From positions 1,273,379 to 1,337,378 of the forward strand of contig NZ_BSTX01000002.1 in assembly GCF_030269765.1 (NCBI RefSeq): a stretch of 64,000 nt of DNA, read 5' to 3'. The stretch comes from Actinorhabdospora filicis. Lineage in GTDB: Bacteria; Actinomycetota; Actinomycetes; Mycobacteriales; Micromonosporaceae. How positions within the stretch are numbered: position 1 is the stretch's first letter; the number at the start of each line of letters is the position of its first letter. A program made the translations under genes and the position numbers. Below are positions 25,123 through 34,028 of this stretch, piece by piece. The notes under the pieces were generated by a model. That model saw only the letters and a list, made by a program, of their open reading frames with translations. It searched no databases and was not told the origin of the DNA.

Positions 25123-26190
25123 ATGCCCATCTGCCCAGCGGGACACAACTCCGCGACCGCCGACTTCTGCGACGAGTGCGGCGCGCCCATGAACGGCGCG
25201 GCGGCCGTGCCCCACGTGCCGCCGCACGCCGCCGCCGAACCGCCGACGGCCTGGTACACCCCCCAGCCCTCGCCGTGCCCGGAGTGCGGCGAGCCGCTGC
25301 TGGACCGCTTCTGCGAGGCGTGCGGCTGGGGTCCCGGGGTGGCTCCCGCCGGGCAGGCGCCCGGCGTCCAGCACCAGCCGCCGCTCGACCCGTTCGGCGC
25401 GCCCCAGGCCGCTCCCCCACCGGCGCCACCGGCCTCGATGTTCCACGCGCCGCCGCCCACCAACGGCGCTCCCCCGCCGCCTCCGCCGCTGGAGCCGCAG
25501 ACGGCGTTCCAGGTCATCGAGCAGCCGCCGTCCTTCCCGGCGCCCCCGGCCTTCGACCACCCGCCGTCCCGGCCGATCGAGCACACCTCGGCCTTCCAGG
25601 CACCGGCGGACCCCTTCGGCGTCCCCTCACCCGCGCCCGCCGACCCGTTCGGCGCGCCACCACCGCCACCGGCCCCGGCCGACCCGTTCGCCGCCCACCA
25701 GCCGCCTCCCCCGCAGCCCCCGGCGGCCGACCCGTTCGGCGCGCCCTACGGCCACCAGCCGCAGGTCGTGGCGCCCATGGGGCCCTGGCAGGTCACCGCC
25801 GACGCCGACCGCGGCTACTTCGAGCGCATCTGCCGCGCCAACGACCTCGACCCGAACACCATGCAGTACCCCGCCTACTGCCCCCAGCGCCGCTTCCGCC
25901 TCCACGGCCCGCAGCTGCTGGTCGGACGGCGCAGCGCGTCCAAGGGCATCAACCCCGACATCGACCTCTCCGGCCCCCCGACCGACGCGGCGGTCTCCCA
26001 CGCCCACGCCCTGTTCGTGGCACAGCCCGACGGGCGATGGGCGGTGGTGGACGTCGGCTCGGCCAACGGGACCTTCATCAACGAGGCCCAGCAGCCCCTC
26101 CCGAAGAACGTCGCCTACCCGCTGAACCTGGGCGACCGCGTCCACGTCGGCCTGTGGACGACCCTCACCGTCATCAGCGGAATGGGCTGA
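25123..26190 (+). CDS. zinc-ribbon, Pro-rich linker, FHA-domain protein
   Basis: A 355-residue protein. Zinc-binding clusters sit at C4/H8/C16/C19 and C52/C55/C64/C67. A long Pro/Ala linker (about 75-215) carries five DPFGAP-type repeats. A C-terminal FHA domain (about 258-350) shows LLVGRR (Arg269/270), VSHAH (Ser292, His295) and NGTFIN (Asn315), the phosphothreonine-binding residues. The linker segment EHTSAFQ (about 153-159) resembles the ETTSVFR motif that PknG phosphorylates in GarA, and a second QTAFQ lies near 126. It is a plausible PknG substrate and reader. ATG 25123 is chosen because it starts exactly at the first zinc cluster. Confidence 0.87.
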   Translation: MPICPAGHNSATADFCDECGAPMNGAAAVPHVPPHAAAEPPTAWYTPQPSPCPECGEPLLDRFCEACGWGPGVAPAGQAPGVQHQPPLDPFGAPQAAPPPAPPASMFHAPPPTNGAPPPPPPLEPQTAFQVIEQPPSFPAPPAFDHPPSRPIEHTSAFQAPADPFGVPSPAPADPFGAPPPPPAPADPFAAHQPPPPQPPAADPFGAPYGHQPQVVAPMGPWQVTADADRGYFERICRANDLDPNTMQYPAYCPQRRFRLHGPQLLVGRRSASKGINPDIDLSGPPTDAAVSHAHALFVAQPDGRWAVVDVGSANGTFINEAQQPLPKNVAYPLNLGDRVHVGLWTTLTVISGMG

Positions 26191-26203
26191 CTCACACGCC
26201 GAA

Positions 26204-26248
26204 AACGGCGGTGCCCCCGGTTCATCGCGAACCGGGGGCACCGCCGTT
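26204..26248. terminator. strong bidirectional terminator after the PknG operon
   Basis: A 20-bp perfect inverted repeat with a 5-base loop (26224-26228) lies between the convergent FHA and nrdJ genes. It is the strongest hairpin seen in the window. Confidence 0.9.
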
Positions 26249-26256
26249 CTGGCCGC

Positions 26257-29127
26257 CTAGCTGCAACCGGAGGTCGAGCCGCAGCCCTCGCACACGTAGC
26301 AGCTACCGGCCGGGCGCATCTTCGTCCCGCAGGTCATGCACAGGGGCGCGTCGGCCGCCTTGCCCATGACCCGCTCCAGCAGCTCCGTCGAGGAACCCAC
26401 GTTGGCGCGCGACGGCGCGTTCTCCACGATCTTCTCCACGACCTTCTCGATCGGCGCCGAGGAGGCCAGGGCCGCGAAGTCGACCTCGTCCTCGTCACGG
26501 CCCACGCTCGCCGGGTCCTCGCCGTTGGCCTCGGCGATCCGCTCGGCCGAGGTCAGGATGCCCAGCTCGCTACGGGTGTCGTAGGGCAGGAAGTCCAGGG
26601 CCAGGCGCCGGAACAGGTAGTCGATCACCGAGGCCGCCATGCGGATGTCCGGGTCGTCGGTCATGCCGGCCGGCTCGAAGCGCATGTTGGTGAACTTCTC
26701 GACGTACTTCTCCAGCGGGACGCCGTACTGCAGCGCGATGGAGATCGCCACCGAGAAGGCGTCCATGATGCCCGCCAGGGTCGAACCCTGCTTCGACATC
26801 TTGAAGAACACCTCGCCCAGCCCGTTGTCCGGGTAGCTGGACGCCGTCAGGTAACCCTCGGCGCCGCCCACGGAGAACGAGACCGTCTCGCTGGCCCGCT
26901 TCTTCGGCAGGCGCTTGCGGACCGGCCGGTACTCCACGATCTTCTCGATCTCGGCCCGCGGCGTCTCCTCGACGACGGCCTCTTCCTTCTTGACCACCGA
27001 GAGGGGCTGACCGACCTTGCAGTTGTCGCGGTAGATCGCCAGCGCCTTCAGGCCCAGGGTCCAGCCCTGGAAGTAGACGTCCTCGATGTCCTCGATGGTC
27101 GCCGACTCCGGCAGGTTGACCGTCTTGGAGATCGCGCCGGACAGGTGCGGCTGGACGGCCGCCATCATCCGCACGTGGCCCATGGGCGCGATGGTGCGCT
27201 CGCCCATGGCGCAGTCGAAGACCGGGTAGTGCTCTTCCTTGAGGCCGGGGGCGCCGACCACGTGGCCGTTGCCGGCGATGAACTCCACGATCGCCTCGAT
27301 CTGCTCCTCCTGGTAACCCAGGTTGCGCAGGGCGCGCGGCACGGTGCCGTTGACGATCTGCATGGAGCCGCCGCCGACGAGCTTCTTGAACTTGACCAGC
27401 GCCAGGTCCGGCTCGATGCCGGTGGTGTCGCAGTCCATCATGAAGCCGATGGTGCCGGTGGGGGCCAGCAGCGAGGCCTGCGCGTTGCGCCAGCCGTTCT
27501 TCTCGCCGGTCTCCAGGGCCTCGCGCCACTCGGCGACGGCCTCCTCGACGAGGGCCTTGTCGTTGGCGCCGAAGGTCTTGACGGCGTCGACGGCCGCGGC
27601 GTGCTTGCGCATGACGCGGGTGTGCGCCGAGGCGTTGCGGGCGTAGCCGTCGTAGGCGCCGACGATGCCGGCCAGCTCGGCCGAGCGGCGGTAGGACACC
27701 GCGTTCATCAGGGCGGTGATGGAGGCGGCGTAGGCGCGGCCGTCCTCGCTGTCGTAGGCCATGCCGGACGCCATCAGCAGCGCGCCGAGGTTGGCGTAGC
27801 CGATGCCGAGCTGGCGGTAGGCGCGGGTGGTCTCGCCGATCTTCTCGGTGGGGAAGTCGGCGAAGGAGATGGAGATCTCCATCGCGGTGATGACGAACTC
27901 GACGGCCTTGACGAACTTGGCCACGTCGAAGGAGTCGTCGTCGCGCAGGAACTTCATCAGGTTCAGCGAGGCGAGGTTGCAGCTGGAGTTGTCCAGCGAC
28001 ATGTACTCCGAGCACGGGTTGGACGCGGTGATGCGGCCGGTCTCGGGGTTGGTGTGCCAGTCGTTGATGGTGCCGTCGTACTGGATGCCCGGGTCGGCGC
28101 ACTCCCACGCGGCGGTCGCCAGCTTGCGGAACAGGTCCTTGGCGTCGACGCGCTCGATCTCGGCGCCGTCGAGGCGGCCGCGCAGCGGGAAGTCGGTGCC
28201 GTTCTGGACGGCGGCCATGAACTCGTCGGAGACCCGCACGGAGTTGTTGGCGTTCTGGTACTGCACGCTGACGATGTCGTCACCGCCGAGGTCCATGTCG
28301 AAACCGGCGTCGCGGAGGGCGCGGATCTTGTCCTCTTCGCGGGCCTTGGTCTGGATGAACTCGGCGACGTCGGGGTGGTCGACGTCGAGGACGACCATCT
28401 TGGCCGCGCGGCGCGTGGCGCCACCGGACTTGATGGTCCCCGCCGAGGCGTCGGCGCCGCGCATGAAGGAGACCGGGCCGGAGGCGTTGCCGCCCGAGGA
28501 CAGCAGCTCCTTGGACGCCCGGATGCGCGAGAGGTTCACACCGGCACCGGAGCCGCCCTTGAAGATCAGGCCCTCCTCCTTGTACCAGTCGAGGATGGAG
28601 TCCATCGAGTCGTCCACGGCGAGGATGAAACAGGCCGAGACCTGCTGCGGGGAAGCCGTGCCGACGTTGAACCACACCGGGGAGTTGAAGCTGAAGTACT
28701 GGTGCAGCAGCAGCCAGGTCAGCTCCTCCTCGAAGACCTGCGCGTCGGTCTCGGTGGCGAAGTAGCCGTGGTCCTCGCCGCCCTTGCGGTAGGTCTTGGC
28801 GACCCGGTCGATGAGCTGGCGCAGGCTCCACTCGCGCTGCTCGGTGCCGACGGCGCCGCGGAAGTACTTGGAGGTGACGATGTTGGTGGCGTTGACGCTC
28901 CAGAACCCGGGGAACTCCACGCCGCGCTGCTCGAAGTTGATCGAGCCGTCGCGCCAGTTCGTCATGACGACGTCACGGCGCTCCCAGGCGATCTCGTCGT
29001 AGGGGTGGACGCCCTCGGTGGTCCACACGCGGTCGACGGTCAGGCCCTTGCCCTTCTTCTTGCCGGTGACGACGCCACCGCGACGGGCCTTCCCCGGACC
29101 CGACGTGGTGCTGACTGCCTCGGTCAT
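26257..29127 (-). CDS. nrdJ: vitamin B12-dependent (class II) ribonucleotide reductase
   Basis: A 956-residue NrdJ that reduces ribonucleotides with adenosylcobalamin, requiring no oxygen or tyrosyl radical. The finger-loop region has NPCSEY with active-site Cys and Glu, and TGTIGFMMDCDTTGIEPD follows. A C-terminal zinc-ribbon-like tail (CMTCGTKM, CYVCEGCG) is present as in actinobacterial NrdJ. ATG 29125-29127 is preceded by AAGGAG and is chosen over the longer frame, which lacks a ribosome site. It follows nrdR by 116 bases on the same strand. Confidence 0.95.
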   Translation of the reverse strand: MTEAVSTTSGPGKARRGGVVTGKKKGKGLTVDRVWTTEGVHPYDEIAWERRDVVMTNWRDGSINFEQRGVEFPGFWSVNATNIVTSKYFRGAVGTEQREWSLRQLIDRVAKTYRKGGEDHGYFATETDAQVFEEELTWLLLHQYFSFNSPVWFNVGTASPQQVSACFILAVDDSMDSILDWYKEEGLIFKGGSGAGVNLSRIRASKELLSSGGNASGPVSFMRGADASAGTIKSGGATRRAAKMVVLDVDHPDVAEFIQTKAREEDKIRALRDAGFDMDLGGDDIVSVQYQNANNSVRVSDEFMAAVQNGTDFPLRGRLDGAEIERVDAKDLFRKLATAAWECADPGIQYDGTINDWHTNPETGRITASNPCSEYMSLDNSSCNLASLNLMKFLRDDDSFDVAKFVKAVEFVITAMEISISFADFPTEKIGETTRAYRQLGIGYANLGALLMASGMAYDSEDGRAYAASITALMNAVSYRRSAELAGIVGAYDGYARNASAHTRVMRKHAAAVDAVKTFGANDKALVEEAVAEWREALETGEKNGWRNAQASLLAPTGTIGFMMDCDTTGIEPDLALVKFKKLVGGGSMQIVNGTVPRALRNLGYQEEQIEAIVEFIAGNGHVVGAPGLKEEHYPVFDCAMGERTIAPMGHVRMMAAVQPHLSGAISKTVNLPESATIEDIEDVYFQGWTLGLKALAIYRDNCKVGQPLSVVKKEEAVVEETPRAEIEKIVEYRPVRKRLPKKRASETVSFSVGGAEGYLTASSYPDNGLGEVFFKMSKQGSTLAGIMDAFSVAISIALQYGVPLEKYVEKFTNMRFEPAGMTDDPDIRMAASVIDYLFRRLALDFLPYDTRSELGILTSAERIAEANGEDPASVGRDEDEVDFAALASSAPIEKVVEKIVENAPSRANVGSSTELLERVMGKAADAPLCMTCGTKMRPAGSCYVCEGCGSTSGCS

Positions 29128-29172
29128 GGTTCTCCTTCGATACCGCGCGCGATTCGTCACCGCCACGCTTCC

Positions 29173-29195
29173 TATATGACAACAAGACTCATATA
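29173..29195. promoter_or_regulatory. AT-rich inverted repeat upstream of nrdJ
   Basis: TATATGA-N9-TCATATA is a perfect 7-base dyad in very GC-rich surroundings, 46 bases upstream of the nrdJ start and inside the nrdR-nrdJ gap. It is a possible extra operator or promoter for nrdJ. Confidence 0.5.
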
Positions 29196-29243
29196 TCCGG
29201 CGTTCCCGGGCATGGCTGTGCCATGGTCCGGAACACCGGTCGA

Positions 29244-29810
29244 TCAGGCTTCGCGGGCCGCCGGGACCCGGGGCTCTCCGCCGCTCTCCTCGTCGGGAGG
29301 GCCGACGTCGTGCGCGGCGGGCTCGCCGGCGTCGACGTGCACGGCCTGCGCCACGGCGGCGCCCTCGGCCTCGGCGCGCAGCAGGGCGATCTCGCGTTCG
29401 AAGTCCGACAGGGACTCGAAGGCGCGGTACACGCTGGCGAAACGCAGGTAGGCGACCACGTCCAGGTCCCGCAGGGGCTCCAGGATCGCCAGACCCACCT
29501 CGTGGCTGGGGACCTCGGCCGCGCCGCGCGAGCGGATCGCGTCCTCGACCTTCTGCGCGAGCACCGCCACCGCGTCGTCGTCCACGGGCCTCCCCTGGAG
29601 GGCCTTGCGGACGCCGGTGACGACCTTGTCGCGACTGAAGGGCTCGGTGACGCCGGAGCGCTTGACGACCGCCAGGACCGACTCCTCGACGGTGGTGAAG
29701 CGCTTCCCGCAGCTCTGGCAGGAGCGCCGCCGCCGGATGATCAGGCCGTCCTCGGCCTCACGCGAATCGACCACCCGGGAGTCCGAGTGCCGACAGTAAG
29801 GACACCGCAC
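29244..29810 (-). CDS. nrdR: transcriptional repressor NrdR
   Basis: A 188-residue NrdR: N-terminal zinc ribbon with C3, C6, C31 and C34 (CPYC, CQSC), then an ATP-cone (about 48-137, with VVKRSG and [11 protein letters not shown]) that senses ATP/dATP. It represses ribonucleotide reductase genes. Start GTG 29808-29810 is preceded by AAGGAGG at eight bases; the longer frame adds about 20 residues that the family lacks. The C-terminal 40 residues after the ATP-cone are longer than usual and Ala/Glu-rich. It is co-oriented with nrdJ, as in Streptomyces. Confidence 0.94.
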   Translation of the reverse strand: MRCPYCRHSDSRVVDSREAEDGLIIRRRRSCQSCGKRFTTVEESVLAVVKRSGVTEPFSRDKVVTGVRKALQGRPVDDDAVAVLAQKVEDAIRSRGAAEVPSHEVGLAILEPLRDLDVVAYLRFASVYRAFESLSDFEREIALLRAEAEGAAVAQAVHVDAGEPAAHDVGPPDEESGGEPRVPAAREA

Positions 29811-29936
29811 GCCACCCGCCTCCTTCCGCCGCCACGTGGACCGCACATCGCCTTCGCGGTCGTCCCACACCTTACCCGCCGGGCGGATCCGGCCCGGAGG
29901 CGGACCCTACCCATAGATGGGCGAGCGAGGTACAAC

Positions 29937-29950
29937 CACTAGATGTTGTG
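29937..29950. promoter_or_regulatory. NrdR-box-like site upstream of nrdR
   Basis: CACTAGATGTTGTG matches the CaCwAtATaTwGTG NrdR-box consensus at all but two inner positions, 127 bases upstream of nrdR in the 354-base gap with lexA. That gap otherwise holds only the LexA box and no credible gene. Confidence 0.6.
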
Positions 29951-30088
29951 GCACCGACGGTATGTCTTTCGTGGCGGCGCCGCAAGCCGAACCGCTGGAT
30001 CCGGCCCGAACGGACCCTGTCCCCTCGATCACACGCGCCACAATGGTCACACAATGTGACCGTCCCGCGTCGACACGACGGCGGATTT

Positions 30089-30102
30089 CGAACGGATGTT
30101 TG
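30089..30102. promoter_or_regulatory. LexA box upstream of lexA
   Basis: CGAAC-GGAT-GTTTG fits the actinobacterial SOS operator CGAAC-N4-GTTCG with one mismatch, 62 bases upstream of the lexA start. It indicates autoregulation. Confidence 0.78.
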
Positions 30103-30164
30103 CCTTAGCCGACACAACCGACTAATGTCGCCACCAGCGACGATCACCCATGAGGAGGACTCAG

Positions 30165-30842
30165 GTGGCCATCAGTGCGGCCAAGCCCGGCGACAACGGC
30201 GATTCGGGCGAATCGAAAGCCGAGCTCACCGAAAGGCAACGCCGCATTCTCGCCTACATCCGCGAGTCGGTCGACGCCAGGGGGTACCCGCCCAGCGTCC
30301 GCGAGATCGGCGAGGCCGTCGGCCTGGCGTCGGCGTCCTCGGTCGCCTACCAGCTCGGCGTGCTCCAGCGGAAGGGCTTCCTGCGCAAGGCCCCCAACCG
30401 GCCCCGCGCGGTCGACATCCGCCCGCAGAACGCCACCGCGGCCGCCGAGGAGTCCCTGGCGCGGCCCGTCCCGGCCTTCGTGCCGGTCCTGGGCGAGATC
30501 GCCGCCGGAACGCCCATCCTGGCCGAGCAGAACGCCGAAGAGGTCTTCCCGCTCCCCCGCGAGCTGGTCGGCGAGGGCAGCCACTTCCTGCTGCGCGTCA
30601 AGGGCGACTCGATGATCAACGCCGCCATCCAGGACGGCGACTGGGTCGTCGTCCGCCAGCAGGACGACGCCACCAGCGGCGACATCGTGGCCGCGCTCCT
30701 CGACGACGAGGCCACCGTCAAGACCTTCCGCCGCCGGGGCGAGGTGGTCGAGCTGGTCCCGCAGAACCCGGCCTACGACCCCATCCCCGCCAACCACGCC
30801 AGCGTCCTCGGGCGCGTGGTGGCGGTCCTGCGCCGCATCTGA
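30165..30842 (+). CDS. lexA: LexA repressor (SOS regulator)
   Basis: A 225-residue LexA. The N-terminal winged helix (about 20-85, [22 protein letters not shown]) binds SOS boxes. Autocleavage is expected at Ala114-Gly115 (EIAAGTP). The S24-like catalytic dyad is Ser149 (VKGDSM) and Lys186 (ATVKTF). Start GTG 30165 is chosen over ATG 30150 because GAGGAGG (30152-30158) lies six bases upstream. The first 15 or so residues are a variable tail. RecA activated on ssDNA (its gene is at 53513) triggers cleavage. Confidence 0.95.
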   Translation: MAISAAKPGDNGDSGESKAELTERQRRILAYIRESVDARGYPPSVREIGEAVGLASASSVAYQLGVLQRKGFLRKAPNRPRAVDIRPQNATAAAEESLARPVPAFVPVLGEIAAGTPILAEQNAEEVFPLPRELVGEGSHFLLRVKGDSMINAAIQDGDWVVVRQQDDATSGDIVAALLDDEATVKTFRRRGEVVELVPQNPAYDPIPANHASVLGRVVAVLRRI

Positions 30843-30853
30843 CGTTCGCACTA

Positions 30854-30897
30854 AAGAGAGCAGCCCGGCTGGAAACTTCCAGCCGGGCCGCTCTCTT
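30854..30897. terminator. bidirectional hairpin terminator after lexA
   Basis: A 20-bp inverted repeat with one mismatch and a 4-base AACT loop lies between the lexA end and the convergent gene end at 30901. Confidence 0.85.
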
Positions 30898-30900
30898 GGT

Positions 30901-32391
30901 CTAGCGCCGGTCGTCGGGGATGCCGAAGTCCGGCCGGGCGTCGTCCTCGCGCCGGTGCGGCTCACGCTCGTAGTTGCCGCCACCGCCGTAGACCGCTCCC
31001 CCGCCACCGGGACGCGGGGACGGCGGGCGCCGGTCCGGGCGCGGCTCGGCGGCCGGACGCGGCTCCGGCGGCCCGTAACGGCGGTCGGGAGCGCGGTAGG
31101 GCTCCTCGCGGTACCCGGGCCGATCCTGCGGCGGGGGCGCGAAGCCGCGCTCCTCCTGGACGCGCTCACGCGGCGGGCCGAAGCCCCGCTCGCGCGGGTC
31201 CTCCTCGTCCCGGGGGCCGCCACGGCGTCCCCGCAGATGGTCGTCGATGGCGTCCTCGGCCTGCCCCGAGGGCTTGGCGGCCGCGGCCGCCCGCGCCTTG
31301 CGGGAACGCACGATCACGAATACGCCCACACCGGCGAGCACCAGGCCCACGATGCCCACGCCGACGATGATCCAGATGATCTGGTCCAGCGTCAGCTTGT
31401 CGAAGAAGCTGCGCGAGTCGCCCTCGTCCTTCGACTCCGCCTTGGGCGTCTCGGGCACCACCGGGTCGTAGGAGCGCAGGGCCGCGCCGGAGCCCTCGTC
31501 CTGGGAACCGGTGACGAACTTGCCGTCCTTGTAGGCGATCGCCTCGCCCACGGCCTCGTCCGGGAGGGCCGTGCGGAGAGGGGCGCCGCCGGTGATCGCC
31601 TTCGCGACGTCGCCGCCGGTCACGTTCCACTCGTAGGCGTCGGTGTAGGTGCGGATGACCGCCTTCGAGCCGTCGGCGGACACCGCCGCGCCGGTCGCCA
31701 CGACCTGCCCGGGCGGGCCGATCGGGCCGCCGGGGGTGTCGGTGGCCTTGAACTCGAACTTGCCGGCCTCCTTGAGCTCGACGGTCTGGCCGTCCTTCAG
31801 CTCACCGGTGGGGGCGAACAGGACCGCGCTGCGCGCGTCCTTGGTGACCACCAGGGGCTTGCCGTCCGGGGTCAGCAGCAGCGCCGTCGAGTCGTGCTTC
31901 TCCCCGCCGGGGTAGGTCAGGCGGTACAGCTCCGACTTGTTCGGGTCCTTCGGATCCACCCGCCACAACGCGATGCGGTCGCGGGTCTTGGCCGGGTCGG
32001 CGAAGTCGGCCACCCAGAGGCGGCCGTCCTTGTCGATGGCGAGGTCCTGCGGGTCCACCGGGTCGGCGGGACCACCGCCGCGGTAGGCGGTGACGGTCTT
32101 CTTGACCTTGCAGGACCCGTCCAGCTGGATCACGTCGAGCTGCGACATGTTGACCGAGCCGTCGGCCACGGCCCAGTACCCGTCGCCGTCGGCGGCCAGA
32201 CCCACGAGGGTCGACAGCCGCTGGTCGGAGATCGAGCAGACGTCCTCGCCGGCCTTCGGCGGCTGGGGCTCACCCGAGGGGTCGGCGGCCGCGGGAAGGG
32301 CGGCCACGCCGATCAGACCGGCGGTGAGCAGGGCGGTCGCCACGACGCGCGAGGGCGTCCGCCCGGAAGATCGCAGTTTCAGTCGACGCAC
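30901..32391 (-). CDS. exported, membrane-anchored propeller-like protein
   Basis: A 496-residue type I membrane protein: Sec-type signal peptide ending near LPAAADP, an extracytoplasmic domain of repeated short beta strands (ADGDGYWAVADG, DKDGRLWVADF, LTPDGKPLVV, which resemble NHL or beta-propeller blades), one TM helix (about residues 360-385), and a long Arg/Pro/Gly-rich cytoplasmic tail with DRRYGPPEP. Start GTG 32389-32391 gives a normal signal peptide; GTG 32417 is an alternative. A family name cannot be given with confidence. Its tail may bind a cytoplasmic partner, which would suit a sensor role. Confidence 0.8.
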   Translation of the reverse strand: MRRLKLRSSGRTPSRVVATALLTAGLIGVAALPAAADPSGEPQPPKAGEDVCSISDQRLSTLVGLAADGDGYWAVADGSVNMSQLDVIQLDGSCKVKKTVTAYRGGGPADPVDPQDLAIDKDGRLWVADFADPAKTRDRIALWRVDPKDPNKSELYRLTYPGGEKHDSTALLLTPDGKPLVVTKDARSAVLFAPTGELKDGQTVELKEAGKFEFKATDTPGGPIGPPGQVVATGAAVSADGSKAVIRTYTDAYEWNVTGGDVAKAITGGAPLRTALPDEAVGEAIAYKDGKFVTGSQDEGSGAALRSYDPVVPETPKAESKDEGDSRSFFDKLTLDQIIWIIVGVGIVGLVLAGVGVFVIVRSRKARAAAAAKPSGQAEDAIDDHLRGRRGGPRDEEDPRERGFGPPRERVQEERGFAPPPQDRPGYREEPYRAPDRRYGPPEPRPAAEPRPDRRPPSPRPGGGGAVYGGGGNYEREPHRREDDARPDFGIPDDRR

Positions 32392-32531
32392 GCCGCACAG
32401 TCTGCCAGAAGGGTTCACGTTCAACCGACGCGCCGGATCAACGGCTTCAAGACCCCGTACTAACGGCCAGGATGGTACTAGCCGGAACGGACCGAAAGGG
32501 CCAGGGCAGAGCACACCCCGGCCCTCGTCGG

Positions 32532-33971
32532 TCACGCCGTGTCAGCGGCCAGTTCGAACGGTCGCAGCTCCGCCGCGAGCGCCTCGTCGACCCGCGCGTG
32601 GACGACCGTGCCGTCCCCGCGGTGCTCGGTGCTCAGGACCTCGCCGCGCTGGCGGATCCGGGACACCAGATCGCCTCGCACGTACGGGACGCAGACGGTC
32701 ATCTCGACCGCCGGCTGCGGCAGCGCCTGCTCCACCACCAGGCGCAGCTTGTCGATGCCCGCGCCGGTGTGGGCGGACACGAAGACCGCGTCGGGGTAGT
32801 CGGCGCGCAGCTCGATCTCCCGGTCGGGGGTGATCGCGTCCATCTTGTTGATCACCAGGATCTCCGGCAGGGCGTCGGCGCCGATCTCGGTCAGCACCTC
32901 CCGCACCGCCCGGACCTGCGAGGCCGGGTCGGGATGCGACCCGTCGATCACGTGCACGACGAGATCGGACTCGGTCACCTCCTCCAGCGTCGAGCGGAAC
33001 GCCTCCACCAGCTGGTGCGGCAGGTGCCGCACGAAGCCGACGGTGTCGGACAGCGTGTAGTGGCGCCCGTCCGAGGTCAGCGCCCGCCGCGTGGTCGGGT
33101 CGAGGGTCGCGAACAGCGCGTCCTCCACCAGCACGCCCGCGCCGGTCAGCCGGTTCAGCAGGCTGGACTTGCCGGCGTTGGTGTAACCGGCGATCGCCAC
33201 GCTCGGCACGAGATGCCGATGCCGGTTGGTGCGCTTGGTGTCGCGCGCCGTCCGCATCTCGGCGATCTCCCGCCGCAGCCGCGCGATCCGCGTGCGGATG
33301 CGCCGGCGGTCGGTCTCCAGCTTCGTCTCACCCGGGCCGCGCAGACCCACGCCGCCGCCCTGGCCACCGGCACGGCCACCGGCCTGCCGGGACAAGGTCT
33401 CACCCCAGCCGCGCAGGCGCGGCATGAGGTACTGCAGCTGGGCCAGCTCGACCTGCGCCTTGCCCTCCCGGGACTTCGCGTGCTGCGCGAAGATGTCCAG
33501 GATCAGCGCGGTGCGGTCGATCACCTTGACCTTGATCTCCTGCTCCAGCGCGCGCAGCTGGCTGGGCGTGAGCTCGCCGTCGGCGATCACGGTGTCCGCG
33601 CCCGCCTCGGCGACCACGTCCCGCAGCTCCGACACCTTGCCCTTGCCGATGAAGGTCGCGGGCTCGGGCCGGGAACGCCGCTGGATCAGCCCGTCGAGCA
33701 CCTCTGAACCGGCGGTCTCGGCCAGCGCGGCCAGCTCCTTGAGGGAGTTCTCCGCCTCGTCCAGGGTGCCCTCGGTCCAGACGCCGACGAGCACGACCCT
33801 TTCGAGGCGCAGCTGCCGGTACTCGACCTCGGTGATCTCGGTCAGCTCGGTCGACAGACCCGCCACCCGCCGCAGGGCGTTCCGCTCGGCGAGTTCGAAG
33901 TCGCCGGTGGTGTTGGTGAACAGATCGTCGAAGTCGTCTTCGAATTCAGGGTTCATGTTCGTCTCAGTCAT
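32532..33971 (-). CDS. hflX: GTPase HflX
   Basis: A 479-residue HflX-type ribosome-associated GTPase. An N-terminal HflX domain (with FIGKGKVSEL near 98) precedes the GTPase domain: G1 GYTNAGKSSL, G3 DTVGF, G4 NKMD and G5 SAHTG. A GGVGLRGPGETKLETDRR linker, diagnostic of HflX, lies near 200. It rescues stalled ribosomes. ATG 33969-33971 is chosen; the ribosome site is weak and ATG 33954-33956 is possible. Between the propeller-like gene and an EamA transporter, all minus strand. Confidence 0.95.
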   Translation of the reverse strand: MTETNMNPEFEDDFDDLFTNTTGDFELAERNALRRVAGLSTELTEITEVEYRQLRLERVVLVGVWTEGTLDEAENSLKELAALAETAGSEVLDGLIQRRSRPEPATFIGKGKVSELRDVVAEAGADTVIADGELTPSQLRALEQEIKVKVIDRTALILDIFAQHAKSREGKAQVELAQLQYLMPRLRGWGETLSRQAGGRAGGQGGGVGLRGPGETKLETDRRRIRTRIARLRREIAEMRTARDTKRTNRHRHLVPSVAIAGYTNAGKSSLLNRLTGAGVLVEDALFATLDPTTRRALTSDGRHYTLSDTVGFVRHLPHQLVEAFRSTLEEVTESDLVVHVIDGSHPDPASQVRAVREVLTEIGADALPEILVINKMDAITPDREIELRADYPDAVFVSAHTGAGIDKLRLVVEQALPQPAVEMTVCVPYVRGDLVSRIRQRGEVLSTEHRGDGTVVHARVDEALAAELRPFELAADTA

Positions 33972-34028
33972 TACGTAGATCGTGGCACGCCGATACGCGT
34001 AACGCATCCCATTACCCCCGGCGATCCG

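Noticed and set aside
29211..29225. CATGGC-TGT-GCCATG hairpin between nrdR and nrdJ as part of a cobalamin riboswitch
   Set aside because: Too short, and the gap has neither the B12-box nor space for the aptamer.
27145..29451. A 768-residue plus-strand frame opposite nrdJ
   Set aside because: It is the antisense of nrdJ; composition is Gly/Asp/Val/Arg-rich with no family resemblance and follows from the codon bias of nrdJ.
29910..29921. CCCATAGATGGG as a second NrdR box
   Set aside because: Spacing of about 28 bases from the first box and weak match to the consensus.
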